Origin: Telopea speciosissima
Lineage: Eukaryota; Streptophyta; Magnoliopsida; Proteales; Proteaceae
Assembly: GCF_018873765.1 (NCBI RefSeq)
Contig: NC_057925.1
Location: 32,952,646-33,016,645, forward strand
Length of the DNA stretch: 64,000 bases
Direction of reading: 5' to 3'
Below, one piece after another: positions 11,553-22,860 of the stretch (position 1 is its first letter; every line of letters begins with the position of its first letter). Both the position numbers and the translations under genes were made by a program. A model generated the notes under the pieces. It was not told the DNA's origin and made no database searches. It saw only the letters and a list, made by a program, of their open reading frames with translations.

Positions 11553-12319
11553 TGTTGCATCGGAAAATCGTCGGGCGATCCTGCAAGTGCCGTCACCTGC
11601 AAGAGGACCAAGAAGTCACCAGAGAGAACCGGTGTAGTTTCGGCCTAGGGCTCTCCGATGCCAAAGTCAGATCTCCTGAGTAAACAGATGAATAAGTAAT
11701 TATTCAAGATGGGTTGAGGGTGTGAGATACCTCTTCTTTTATAGTGGTCTGTGGTGGAGTGGAGAGTCCCTAGTTGATATGGAGTCTTCTTCGTGGGTGT
11801 AGGAGTCTTGAGTAGTAGGGCTCCTCCCTGGTTGGTTGTCTTCCGTGAGACTTAGTATCCCAGTAGGGTTGTCCTTCTTGGTGGATAGATCCTTCTACGT
11901 GGTAGATAAGGTCCCTAGTGCTTGAGTCCATCTGGGTTACGTAAGTGGTAGGTGATGGCCCAGAGTCCTCGCGGTGGTGTATATCTTGTTGGCGACGTGG
12001 TGGTGGTGTCGTCCAGCTTGTACCTGCACCCTGTCGAGGTCTCAACACCTCAGTGGATGAGGCCTGAGAGGGAAAGATGTCCAGGTGGTCCTTGGCCCAA
12101 GGTGGGTGGTGCCCATGGCGGCTGGCGCCCTAGTGGATGGCTCCCCAGGGGATGGCACCCAAGTGCGGGTGATGGCGCCCAAGGTGTAACTGGTGTCCGG
12201 GTGGATCTCTTGCTGTTAATGTCCGGGTGGATATCCTGCTCTTGGTGTTCGGGTGGATCTCCTGCTGTTCAGGGACACGTGGCATCTTCTGATAGATTGG
12301 GATGATTTGTGATTCATCA
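11553..12319 (-). repeat. 5' LTR of the Tat element
   Basis: Read on the minus strand it begins TGATGAATC and ends GATGCAACA, the usual TG...CA ends. A TATA-like box lies at 11736-11743. Downstream of that box it carries a block (CATCGGAGAG, CCTAGGCCGGA, CCACACCGG) shared with the other Tat LTRs in this window. It is 767 bp long. Confidence 0.93.
11736..11743 (-). promoter_or_regulatory. TATA box of the 5' LTR
   Basis: On the minus strand the sequence is TATAAAAG, inside the 5' LTR and upstream of the conserved R/U5 block. The same box occurs in the 3' LTR at 782-789. Position and sequence fit a polymerase II promoter for the element transcript. Confidence 0.6.
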
Positions 12320-12324
12320 GGGAG

Positions 12325-14880
12325 AAACTAGAAAGGGAGGAAGCCACTGCAGCTCCTTTTACGCTGTCCAACCTAAACTAAGTCGTCAATGGGTTCTAAA
12401 TCACATCAACTTCATACCTTCTTCTTCCCCTTGATGGCCCAAGGCCATTTGCTTCCAGCCATGGATTTTTGTTGAAAACCACATGGTGGAATCTAAGGAC
12501 TTCCTATAGATTGTTGGTCGGTGATGGTAAAAGACCGGCGGTGAAACACATTTAGAATAACGCGGAATTAGGCGTTTGGATAAGCAACAAGAGTAGCGCG
12601 ATGCGGAGGCAGAGGAGGGGAGGAACGAACACGAGGGTTCAAGGCGGAGGCTGCGACACTGAGCCCACTTTTGATGATTCTGACCAGGTAGTGTATAAAC
12701 TCTGAGTTTTTGTTTATTTTATTGTTCTTACACTTGAAATGTTGGACTTTGTTGCTCATTATCAAAGTTTCCTTCGGTTTGCAGACTTGGATTGAACGGT
12801 TGTCTTACCCAAAAAAAAAAAAAAGAAAGAAAAAGGGTCGAACAGTTGAAATCGACAATTTAAAGAATTGAATTTGTAAACATTCAAGCATTTAGAATGA
12901 ATATTTGAAGCATTCAAACTTCAGGTAAATCCTCGGCCACATCGTCTTCTTCGTTCTTCTTCTTCCTCTGCATTTCTGCTCTTTCCCCTGTCCCCTTCTT
13001 GTTCATTTTTCTTCTTCCTCTGCATTTCTGCTCTTTCCTCCCCTAGCCCCTTCTTGTTCGTTTTTCTTCTCCCTCTGCATTTCTGCTCTTTCCCTCATCG
13101 ACTCTTCTTCTCTATTTTCCCTTTTTAAATAAAGCAAATACTGGGCTGTCGGGGGCCAAAACACCATGCAGCGTTCCTTGGCTCCTTTCTCCTCCTAATT
13201 CTTCTCCCTGTCCTTTGGTTTTGTTGATTCCCCCACTTGATCTTGGTTCTCTCCCTCTTTATTCCTTATAGTAATTTAATGTCTCAAAGAAAGGCATGAA
13301 TTTGTCTTCTTTCTCAAATTTGAAATTGGTGTCGTCGACTACTGCAAGAGAGAATCCCTTTGTTCCGCGCATCGAAATAGAAATCAGGAGGAAAAACTGT
13401 CTTTGGTCGCACACAAACATCCGATGGCGTTCTTGTATGCCATCGAGAGGAGACCCATTTAATCTCATCTTCCATGGTTGATGATCTCGCCCTTGGCCTT
13501 TGGGGTGGACATGTTGAACGGAGAAGGTAAGGTTCAGGGGTAAAACTGTCTTCAACTAAGGGAGGATACTATTTTGACTTAGTTTTGTAAATTCAAACTT
13601 AAAACACTGTATTTTTGTTAACTGAAACAATGAGTGACTATTTTTGTAAGAGCAAATTTGATTTAACCTAATCCTGTAATTTTCCCAAAGAAAAAATAAG
13701 AAAAACATTTGAAGAGGCCACGTCGGTCTTTCTAGGGTAAGATTCAAGAGTAAAGGAATTCATGGCTCTATTAAGATTACAAAAAGGCCCTTAAAATTTA
13801 GCGTTAATTACAGTATTAGACGGTCAAAACAAACCAAAAACCTTTTCAACTCAGAATCATGTCGGTCGTCAATACAATCAAGTACGCTGCACGCGTGCAC
13901 CATTGGCCGGCTTTTTTTTAACTGACCATAATGCCCCTATCACTGGAACTTCGTAAAGTGCAATTTCTGTTTGCTCTATTTACGAGGCAGTCCTAATCAT
14001 TTTACCTGTCCTGCACTAAGATTACTACTGGATGAGGGTTAAATACCAAATACACCCCTACATCGCACCTCTTGATGTGTGAAGTGTCAACTGTGGAGCG
14101 TGAATGCTGAAGTCTGCAAGCGTGCGTTTCAACTTTTGGAATTTAGGGGTGTGCCGTTTTGGTCTGTCCAATTAGGAGTTGCCACCTGGCTAAAGGTATT
14201 CAGAACGAATAGTGGTCCATAGAACAGTAGGGATCCTTCGAAAGTCACATAACCATGTGAACTTTGCCATTGTCACCAATTAGTCATGTTGTGTTGGAAG
14301 CCTCTTGTTCCTCACTTATTTTAAGAAACCCCCACTCTTCCTCCCTTCCTCTAAAGAAGAATAGTAGAATTATATGACAAAAGAATATAAGTAACTGAAA
14401 ATTATAAAATTTATTAATGCTATTAAATAGATATGATACCTAATAATGGGATTTTCTTATTGGTGCCTCATAAAATGTCAAATAATTCATAAAGAAAAAT
14501 GATATACAAAATAGTGAGATGTAATAGAATCTTAGCTGTTAGCATTTTATAGATCGTTGGAGATATCTCTTTGCATCTTACCCATTCAATCCGACTATTG
14601 GTTACACCATTTTTTCCACCCCCACACACACCCTCTCTCCCACTCTCCCCTGCCTGCCCGTGGTTGCAACCTACCAAATGCTACGTTACGCTCCTCTCTC
14701 TCTATCTTTTATTTGGCATTGGCGTCACTTTAGAAGAAGAAGAAGAGAGAGAGACTGAGAGCGAAGGTGGAGGAAGAGAAACAATTGTGGATAGATTGAA
14801 TGGTGGAGATGTTTCTATTGGACAAGTGTGTGTCCATCAAATCAGGTCCGGTTCGGTTCAACCCAGTTCACATTTGTATT
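12325..14880. other. Gene-free interval after the Tat element
   Basis: No recognisable protein or RNA gene is seen. 12961-13100 contains three copies of a pyrimidine-rich repeat of 52-55 bp (core CTGCATTTCTGCTCTTTCC). Poly(A) lies near 12811-12830. Short open frames on both strands (for example 13259-13555) match nothing I know. 14600-14660 is C/T-rich. Confidence 0.5.
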
Positions 14881-16640
14881 GAATATTTATATATTTTAAT
14901 TTAATATTATCATATGCGATATAAACTTTTTGAGCATTATGTGTCCCTAAGTTTTACTTAAAATGGTAGTCACGACTAGGGTTTGGGCTGGGCACCCTTA
15001 TCATATGGTTGTCGCATTGGATATGCCTAGACATACGATGTCAGGGTACGAATGCGAGTGATCATATGTTTGATGTGTGCATTGACGAAGAATCTACTGT
15101 GTCGATTCCCTCATGTATTACTGCCAGATGTAGGAAGGGACAGACATGTGTCACCGACACCCTATGCCTGAGGGAACCCTGTCACTGCAAAGTGTGATCG
15201 CATTCTTTGGTTCATCAATGACTGAGACTCAAGCGAGTCAAAGCCGGTGTTCTGGGAATGCGTGAACACTTTGTGAGTGAATGAGATATCCAACATAGTC
15301 ACCACTGCCCGATTGGGGAACACCAAAATTGAGACTGTCTGTGTATGGTCGGATCAGAATCTAGATCTAGTGCCGTTTTGGAAATGGTTTTGTAAAATTT
15401 ATTTAAATAAAGTGTTAAATCAAGTTTTGCGGGATCCGATCAGATGCACAGACTCTCTTATATGGACATGTACTATGGATTGGGGTTTGGCAATACATGT
15501 GTACATGCCCTAGATTCCATAATGATGGTGTTGATTAGTGGGGGGGTTGTATATGATAAATAGTTATCATATAGGGAGTTATTTGGAATTTGCTATATAT
15601 TTTAATTAGTACTTTATTTAATTAATGGATGTGGTGCAAATTATAATTATCTATTAAATATTAAATAAAGTAATTAATTAATATTTTCCCTATTAGATTC
15701 TGCTTCTTCACCTGTGTAGCACTTTGAGTTTAAACAGAACTGCCAAACAAAGAGAGAGAGAGTCAGACTCTCACTGAGGATTTATTAAATCCTACTGAGA
15801 TTTAATTAATTCAAATTATTATAAATAAAGGACCAAAAACGTAGAAGAGAAGAAGCTCTCCATGTTTTGGGCAAACACTCTCTCTCCTACGTTTTGGTCT
15901 CTTTCTCTCCCTCTTGTGATCTCTCTTCTTCTTCTTCTTGCTTCTCTCATTTGTGTTTGAGAGTTAGGGTTTGTGAAACCCTAAATCTGTACTGAGGAAT
16001 TTGAGAGCATCTGGGATTGGCGTGTAGAACCTTGGTAGCACCATTCAAGGTTTAGATCTATTTGCTTGGAGCGCTCACTGGAGGAAGAACCACTGTCTAT
16101 TGGAGGAGCAACACTTGAGGCTCACCAGGTTAGCAGTTCTTTAATAATTCCTTCAATTATTTAATTATTAATATTTATGGGATGCGAAAGAAACTCGAAT
16201 CGATTAATTTCCGCTGCGCATTCTAGTATGGGATGGATCCCTCTTGCCATGTGATGGACTAGAGATGAGTTTCTCCGTCCCTACTGTGATGATAAATTTT
16301 ATGGGACATATGAGGGAAGAAGAAACCCTAATAGGAATGCACCAGGGTTCCCATGGGCAACCATGGGAAGCCCTAAATATTAAATGGGGCACCCATGGGA
16401 CACCATGGGATATCCCAGGGCGTGCAATACCCTAATTGGTTTATAATTGGTTTCCCTAAGGAGCCATGGTTTGATCCCTGGATCATTGTTTGACCAGCAG
16501 TTTCTTATTCCATCCAACGGTCAATAGAATGTTAGTGTGATTTATAGGGAGAGTGTTTCCTATCCGGGAGTGTAGCCTACACTGGCAAGAAATATCGAAC
16601 CGCAGCCTCTAAAAAAGAATCATTTGAAGAGTAGAGAAGT
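14881..16640. other. AT-rich stretch with LTR- or promoter-like leader, family unknown
   Basis: A TATA-like TTATAAATAAAGG at about 15820 is followed by a CT-rich leader (15880-15950), AGGGTTT and AACCCTAAA motifs, and a TTTCCGCTGCGC block near 16210 that resembles the ends of some plant LTRs. I found no matching partner repeat or primer-binding site, so element boundaries cannot be set. 16340-16420 is rich in CCATGGG repeats. Confidence 0.3.
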
Positions 16641-16654
16641 CATTCAAGGAAAGG

Positions 16655-17933
16655 GAGGAGAGAGATAGAATATGCTATAAACTCAACTCGGATGCTTCCC
16701 ATTCTGATGATAGAGGGGGTTATGGCTATGTGTTGTGAGACTCGACTAGACGACCCATTATGGCTATTTTGGAACCATCCTGCTGTGTGAAGCCTCCATC
16801 GCCCGGTTCGCCCACAGATAAGCCTGCAAAAATTGAGTAAACACAAGAGAGCCGGTGTGGCTCCGGCCTAGGACTCTTTGATGCTTAAGTTAGGTCTCTG
16901 GCACAACAGCATAACAACTTCCTAAAAAAGTCAGATGAGCGTTTGAGCTCTATACCTGAGTCTTTATAGGATGAGATGAGGCTGCTAGATGAGTCCTTGT
17001 ATGGTAAGAGTCCTCTATTGGTAGGGCTCTTCCATGCGGAGCGGAGTGGAGAGTTATTTTCGGAATCGGACTCCTAACGAGGTAAGAGTCCTTATGGGAG
17101 TGTGATTCAATTCTATCGTGGGATCGTGACCCGATCCGTATCCCGTGATTGTCAGGACGTGCTGACGTGGCTCCCTGATCCCAGGTGAGCCGTTGTTACT
17201 GCTTCTAGAGAGGCCTCGGCCTCAGGCAGTCGTGCCCTCAACGCTTGGCTTCGTGCTTGGCATAGGCGACGAGTGAGTTGCACCCTAAGCGTTATGCTCA
17301 ACTCGGTCGACCTTAGACCATACAGGTGCTTGGCCTAGAGCTCGCCCTCCATGCTCATCGGCTGTGTAGCCGATCAGAGTGGGCTCGAGCAAGTGCTCGG
17401 CGGTCGTGGGTGCTCGATCGTGGTGCTTGGCCATGTTGGTGATCAAGGTGATGGTCCTCTCCTTCGGTGACCTGTTTGGTGTCGCATCCTTTGGCTCGGT
17501 TCGGCCCTCGGGTTCGGCCTTAGTCCATCCACATGACATTTTCTGAGTGGATGGTGATTCTATGACTCATCACATCCCAATTAATTTCTATTATCCAAGG
17601 AGAGGCGCTTGCCTTAATAGCTGGTTTATTGTAGAGTTTATTGTAAACAATTGATGATATTATGGTGGAATCCGATAACTTCAAGTTGGTGCATTGCCTC
17701 ATAGGACTGGAGTCTACTCCGCTGGAGATCCTTAATGTTGTCAAAGATATAATATACCTCTCTTCTGGTTTCCATTCTTGCTCTTTCCACTATTTTCCCA
17801 GAGAGATTAACAATGTGATCACCCAGAGGGCTATGTCAGTTGCATGTTTCTCTCTTTGGCCCATTTTCACTCCTAGACTATCTGGTCACACTTTAATACA
17901 TAAACATATTTCAATCCAAAAAAAAAAAAAAAG
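16655..17933 (+). pseudogene. LINE RNase H 3' fragment, split by a solo LTR
   Basis: Left of the solo LTR (16655-16780) the + frame gives the start of a plant LINE-type RNase H (KLNSDASHSDDRGGYGYVL, then a TGA stop, then PIMAIL). Right of it (17573-17860) the domain continues with GEALALIAG, ESDNFKLVHCL and the C-terminal FHYFPREINNV. A poly(A) tract at about 17919-17933 marks the 3' end. In an intact element RNase H removes the RNA template strand during target-primed synthesis. The upstream reverse transcriptase is absent, so this is a 5'-truncated, decayed copy. Confidence 0.75.
16781..17572 (-). mobile_element. Solo LTR of a Tat-group element
   Basis: It is similar end to end to the LTR of the 39013 element in reverse orientation, including the blocks GCCGGTGTGGCTCCGGCCTA, GGAGCGGAGTGGAGAG and GTGCTGACGTGGC. 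A perfect 5-bp duplication CATCC flanks it (16776-16780 and 17573-17577), and no internal region is present. It arose by LTR-LTR recombination after insertion into the LINE RNase H. Length is 792 bp. It represents a third, divergent member of the group in this window. Confidence 0.9.
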
Positions 17934-18376
17934 TGAAATCAATGAAGTTTTATATGGTAACAAGGAGATTAAAGCGGCAAATAATGCTGCTTGGTCACAG
18001 AAGTAGGTGATTAGATTTTGGGATAGACAAAGGGATCCTAGGAGTGGGCAATGAAGAAGAAGGAGGACAGTCATCATTGTTAGGTGAAACGTTTGAAATA
18101 GAACATCCCATCACAACATTTGGATTGTGAGTGGTTGATTTGATGTCTACAATAACGAACATGATTCATTTCTACAAGTAAAACATCCACAATGAACACA
18201 GAATGAAGAAATACCCTCATACTGAGAAAAACCATTTTACAACTAACTAAAATTCATATAAAATGGGTACGAGACCCCTTGGGAGCTGAATTTGTTGAGA
18301 GCCTGTTTCCGGCGATTATCCAACAGGAGGAGTTACCTTCACTCTATTCTTCCCCCACCATGGAAGAGGTGAAGAG
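17934..18376. other. Spacer between two LINE remnants
   Basis: Nothing recognisable up to about 18310. The last part repeats GGAGTTACCTTC twice (near 18329 and 18379), possibly a small duplication at the truncation point of the next LINE. Confidence 0.4.
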
Positions 18377-19858
18377 GTGAGGAGTTACCTTCGCTCTGTT
18401 CACAATAAGGCTTTACTTCTTAAATTGGGTTGGAGATTGCTGAATGAACAACAGTCTTTGTGGGCCCGAGTTTTGAAGTCTAAATATTTCCATAATACTA
18501 GCTTTTTTTATCCTTGCTCTAGGGGTAAGAAAGGCTCATGGATTTGGAATAGCATTTCCAACGTCATTCCAGATTTAGAAAGATTGGTCTGTCGAAGGAT
18601 TGGATCTGGCCCCAATACGTCTTTTTGGTATGATAAATGGATACCAAAGATCTCTGGTAATCTTTCCAACTTTGCCATACTGCATTTAGACAAACCATGT
18701 CGGTTGTTGCCCGTTTCTCATTTCTCCTTAGGCTCTGAATGGAATGTTGATCTTCTTAAGCAATTTATTTCACCGGCTATGTTGTCATTTATACAGACTA
18801 CCCCCCTATCCTCTGAAGAGGATCGATGGTATTGCTCCAAATCCAAGATAGGTCTTTTTTCCACTAAAATTGCTACTAAGGAATTACAATCTTGGTCAAC
18901 CAACTCTACTGCAAGTTATGTTGGCTGGTGGAAATTCTTTTGGAAACTTCCAATTCACCCCAAGTTTAAGACCTTTTTCTGGCGTTTGCTCAATGCAGGA
19001 CTCCCTATCAAGGATATCCTTTCCAGATGGACATCGCTTGATACACCCTGTGCTCTATGTGGAAATGGTGCTAAGACTCTATGTCACCTTTTCCTTTCAT
19101 GCAATTGGGTGAAACACATCTGGGCGGCAGGACCACTCGGATTAAGGCCCGACTGGGTGGGCTTTGAGGACATCAATGAATTTTGTCGGTTTTTTCGACT
19201 TCAACTTCAATCAAACAAGATTTTGTCCAAATGGTTTTTTAGTGTCTTTATTATTACCTGCTATTATATCTAGCTGCATAGGAACAAAGCGGTGCTGAGT
19301 TCAGGGCAGCCTAACCCTGTAGAGTTACTATCCACTGTGTCAACATGGATATGGGACCTAAAGCTGTCTCCTGTGCCTTCGGGTTCTCAGGAGCTGTTGT
19401 CTGACGTCAAAGAAGAAATTTGGATGTTTCCTCCCTTTACTTTACCAATTTATGATTATGCTATTTTAATATGTGCAGGATTCTCTGGGGCTGGACAAGA
19501 TGATGCTGGTTGGGCATATATCATTCTGCTGAAGGGAAGGTTTAGGTTTTTTTATGCAGGAAGATCACCTCTTACTGCTGATCTAGCTAGCTACGGTTGT
19601 GCTCTTCGCAAGGGGTTGGACAAGGCTGCCAGTTTTGGGTTGGAGATTAAAGAGATTTGGTGTGACGAGGTACGCGTTATACAGACTCTTCAATCCTCTA
19701 CCATATATAGATGGCCCTGGCCCTTATTTCACTGGTTTATGTATATATCTGACAAGTCACGTCATATACATTTTAGGCTTGTTCAGAATGGTTTGTGTAT
19801 AGCGATAGCAAAAAACTTGGCTAAAAACAGTTGTAACATAAGATCTGAGCAATATTAA
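18377..19858 (+). pseudogene. 5'-truncated LINE: zinc-binding RT tail and RNase H-like end
   Basis: A single frame, interrupted only by a TAG at 19271 (family usually Trp), encodes the C-terminal part of a plant L1-type ORF2. It begins after the catalytic RT domain with NKALLLKLGWRLL, continues with WYDKWIP, then the zinc-binding segment FFWRLLNAGLPIKDIL...CALCG...CHLFLSC, then a diverged RNase H-like part (GWAYIIL, ending at 19858). A poly(A) tract follows at 19883-19898. Most of ORF2 and all of ORF1 are missing, as expected for incomplete reverse transcription. It is not functional. Confidence 0.88.
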
Positions 19859-19898
19859 TACTAGTTTGGTTTGTTTTTCATCAAAAAAAAAAAAAAAA

Positions 19899-19980
19899 GG
19901 GTGCGATCATACCAGTACTAATGCATCGGTTCCCATCACAACTCCGTAGTTAAGTGTGTTTGGGTGAGAGTAGTATTAAA
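19899..19980 (+). pseudogene. 5S rRNA-like fragment (nt 1 to about 80)
   Basis: The segment beginning GGGTGCGATCATACCAG matches the first 80 or so bases of plant 5S rRNA with about ten differences, mostly C to T. The A box region (AGTTAAG...TTGGG) is kept, but the sequence leaves 5S before the C box, so it is unlikely to be transcribed as a normal 5S gene. Its first base directly follows the LINE poly(A) tract. It may be a retropseudogene, a 5S-derived SINE head, or part of an LTR that carries 5S sequence, as Cassandra elements do. Confidence 0.8.
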
Positions 19981-20460
19981 ATTCTTTTTTTATGAACAAA
20001 TGTCTAGCACACTTGGTAGCTCATGGTGCGTAAAAAGCCATATTATTGGTGAAGCCTGACTTTGGTCCAAAAAGTGTATTTGGGATCTTCGGAAGGTTGT
20101 TTCAGCTTCGAAACGACCTCGGATTGCCAAAAACGCATTGTGTTGGGCTCATCGAGATCTTCAAAACAGTATATTTTGGGATATACGTTATGTTTTGGTC
20201 AAACCATGTCCGGTTTGGCAATTTCTGGGTCTAACGGTATTTCTGTACTTCCTCGGGTTAGGGCTTCTCTATATAATGTTCTTATTTCTGAGAGGGTTGT
20301 AAGTGTGATTTTGTAACATTTCCAGAGAATAGTGAAATGTGTTCTATTGCTCAACCGTGGATGTAACTTCCCATCTTAGAGGTGAATCACGTAAATTTCT
20401 GATGTTGTGTGGCTTATCTGTTTTTCGTTTTTCTTCTGCAAATCGTCATTCTAAACGTTG
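19981..20460 (+). repeat. LTR-like segment downstream of the 5S fragment
   Basis: It has a TATA-like CTCTATATAATG at about 20265 and a CCGTGGATGTAAC ... CACGTAAAT block near 20355-20395 that is typical of the R/U5 part of plant LTRs. I see no partner LTR, primer-binding site or target duplication, so the boundaries are approximate. With the 5S piece upstream, it could be one decayed 5S-bearing LTR. Confidence 0.45.
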
Positions 20461-20464
20461 TTTT

Positions 20465-20577
20465 CTTAATAGGCCATTGCTACCAAGAGGTCTTGGGTTC
20501 AAGCCTCCTGGTTCACACCTTCCCTTCCCATTATAATAGAATAGAGCAGGGACCTATCAAAAAAAAATCCATATAAA
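20465..20577 (+). repeat. tRNA-derived SINE, 3' part
   Basis: The B-box-like GGGTTCAAGCCTCCTGG is followed by a pyrimidine-rich body and an A-run near 20560. No clear A box is visible, so it may be 5' truncated. Confidence 0.5.
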
Positions 20578-20770
20578 ACCATTTCTACTTGGCTCATTCA
20601 AACAATGTTTTGTCTTATTATTTAATGCTGGAATTTTTTTTTTTTAAAGAGTAATATAAAAACCCATGAAGGACAACAATTAACATATCCATCCATACAA
20701 AGTCTATTAAGCCCAGCATTATCTACCTACAACCAAACCCTCTTTCTTATCATCCACATGATTTTTCAGT

Positions 20771-21206
20771 CTATATTTTCTTTACTATGAGATCTACTCC
20801 ATACTTAGGCTCCACAATCATCACAAATTTAGGGCAATGTTGATATTTTGGAGAAATAGAGAAAGAGAATTTGAAAACCATAAGAGAAAGCAGAATCTTC
20901 AACTCTGCCAGTGCAAAGTTCCTTAAAGTTCCTTCCCAAACACAACCTTGGCCCAGCTCCAAAAGGCACATATGTTTGTGGATACTTGCAAGCTTCAGAG
21001 ATACCATTTTCAAGCCTACTTGGATTGAATTCGTTTGCATCTGGTCCTCAAACATCTGGGTCTCTATGCAATGTGCGTGTCAGAGTCCACAATCTTATGC
21101 CTTTGGGAACAATGAGATCTCCTAGCTTTGTATCTATCAATGTCTCTCTTGATATGAATGCTCTAGGAGGGTAGAGTCGCAAGGTTTCTTGAATCACCAT
21201 TTCAAC
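20771..21206 (-). pseudogene. P450 exon 5: heme-binding exon with stop and 10-bp duplication
   Basis: It starts after TTTGTAG with [17 protein letters not shown] (K-helix ExxR) and continues to RTLHRDPDV, where TGA replaces the usual Trp (21048-21050). The heme loop [11 protein letters not shown] follows with its cysteine. Directly after it the block AAAGTTCCTT (plus strand) is tandemly repeated (20915-20924, 20925-20934), shifting the frame before the C-terminal [11 protein letters not shown]...DLIVKKI, which ends at a TAG at 20771. Confidence 0.85.
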
Positions 21207-21289
21207 CTACAAAGGTAAAGCTAGATGATCAGTTGCAGTAAGGAATAATAACTAGTCACTTCAGACATTTTTTTGTGACTACTACTTAT

Positions 21290-21400
21290 GAATTTCTGTG
21301 GGGGGAGCGTGACCCCTGTGCATGTGGGGGAGCCAATGGGAGTACGCACAGAGGCATCAACAGGGTGGTCATTCCCCCCTATAGTGGTGGTGTTTGTGGT
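21290..21400 (+). repeat. Dispersed repeat copy (partial), P450 intron 4
   Basis: It shares GCATGTGGG, AATGGGAGTACGCACAGAGGCATCAACA and GGTGGTCATTCC blocks with the copies at 22681, 23975, 27315 and 30625. It has no coding capacity. Confidence 0.5.
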
Positions 21401-22055
21401 GACGGTAGTGGTGGTGAGACCATCAGGGGAAGAAGAAAGGTGGTGTTTTATTTTTAACATAAAATTACTGCTTTTCCCATCAAATTAACCATGAGCTCAT
21501 TAAAGAGCAAAAGTGAAATTAATTTTAATTTCAATTTCAAAATTAAAGCTATTTCAGGATTTCTATTCCAGTTGAATTTTTAGGTGTAAAAAGCAAACCA
21601 AACAATTTCATAAATAGTATTCACCCCATGAAATAGTCAACAAATAGATTTTTGGTCAAGAAATTTAAATTGTTTTGTTTGTATTAATCTGAAATATTTC
21701 AAAAAAAAAATTCCTTTTGGTAGTTCAATTTCTGAGAATAGATCCTCTATATTTCTTTGGAAAGGGTGATGGTGAGTCCATTAGGTGAAGAAGAAGGGTG
21801 GTGTTTTATTTTTAACATAAAACTACTATTTTGCCCATAAAATTAATCATGTGCTCATTAAAAAGCAAGAGCGAAATCAAATGAAATAGAAGTTCTGAAA
21901 GAGCTTCTCAACTATTTCAGAATTTCTATTCTATTTGATTTTTATTTCACTAAAATAAAATGTAAAAATCAAACCAAACAATTTCAGAAATAGAAAACAC
22001 CCCATGAAATTAAAATAGAAATCATACAAATCAGGCCTAAGTAATTTGCATATAC

Positions 22056-22422
22056 CGTTTTCAACTTGCGTAGGGCATCAGCATCTGGGATTCCATCTCT
22101 GCAAACTTGAAAAACTTCTCGACGAACGCAGTCTTGCCACTCGGGATATAAACTTAATAACATCAAACACCAAGCTGCAGCAACTGCTGTAGTTTCATGA
22201 CCAGCAAAGTAGATGTTCTTGCAGCTAGCAACTGTGAAGCGATTAGAGGCTTTTCTACTTAACTTATCACTCATTAGCACCCTCTAGTATCATTTGTAAT
22301 AGATCCTTCTCTAAGCTAGGGTTAGCCAAGGTTTTTTCTTCTCGCTCCCTGTCTTCAATATTAATGATTCAATCTCTCTTTCTAGCTTCCATACGTCTCT
22401 GTTACTCTTGGTTGGAAATTTT
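22056..22422 (-). pseudogene. P450 exon 4: I-helix exon with two frameshifts
   Basis: After a TATTATAG acceptor the frame gives KFPTKSNRDVWKLEREIES, then shifts near 22350 to [13 protein letters not shown], then shifts again near 22270 to [12 protein letters not shown] and [14 protein letters not shown]. The oxygen-binding I-helix Thr is kept. The exon ends in LKT before donor GTATAT. Both shifts are single-base-type changes within otherwise well conserved sequence, so the exon cannot be translated in one frame. Confidence 0.8.
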
Positions 22423-22680
22423 CTATAATAAAAAAAATAGCATTAATCAAAGCAAGTAAGCAACATCAAAGCTTCAGTTCAGAATCACTTTCTAACAAAA
22501 CTTTTCTTTTAATTAAATTCTTCAAAATTTTGTTTTCAAGTAAGAAATTGAAAATAAAATTTGTGTGGCTCTCTAGATTTTAGAATTTGTTTATTTTATA
22601 AAATTTTAGCTAAATATTTCAATGATAAAAAGAATATCAATTATCGTCATTGTAATCATCATCATCATTATTATTATGAG

Positions 22681-22860
22681 TTAGGACAAGAGATCGATGC
22701 CTGGTCACATAGCCCATGCACCTGCATGGGGGCAGTGAGAGTGCACAAAGGTACATAGATGAGATTTTTTATTTCACAAGGGTTGGGGTGATATTTTGGC
22801 ATGCTCATGTGTCTAGGTATAGGGGCTACATGACCAAGCAGCATTGTTGTTGTTTTTATT
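22681..22860 (+). repeat. Dispersed 140-180 bp repeat, P450 intron 3
   Basis: Its blocks GCAGTGAGAGTGCACAAAGG, ATTTTTTATTTCA, GGGGTGATATTTTGG and GGCTACATGACCAAGCAGCA recur at 23975, 27315 and 30625. Ends of AATGCTG/CAGCATT type suggest a small inverted-repeat (MITE-like) element. Confidence 0.6.

Larger units (their letters stand above)
600..12319 (-). mobile_element. Full-length decayed Ty3/Gypsy (Tat-type) LTR retrotransposon
   Basis: The element is bounded by two direct repeats (600-1377 and 11553-12319) and flanked by a perfect 5-bp duplication GGGAG (595-599 and 12320-12324). It reads on the minus strand: 5' LTR on the right, primer-binding site, gag, protease, reverse transcriptase, RNase H, a second RNase H, integrase, a long 3' region, polypurine tract and 3' LTR. 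The dual RNase H and an opposite-strand gene in the 3' region are known hallmarks of the Tat lineage. Pol and gag are broken by several stops and at least one frameshift, and the LTRs are clearly diverged, so it is an old autonomous-type copy that can no longer move by itself. Confidence 0.95.

Noticed and set aside
13259..13555. Minus-strand frame of 98 codons
   Set aside because: No recognised domain, no conserved neighbour, and AT/CT-rich surroundings. Probably chance.
19899..19980. A functional 5S rRNA gene
   Set aside because: The last third, including the C box, is missing and there are many C-to-T changes.
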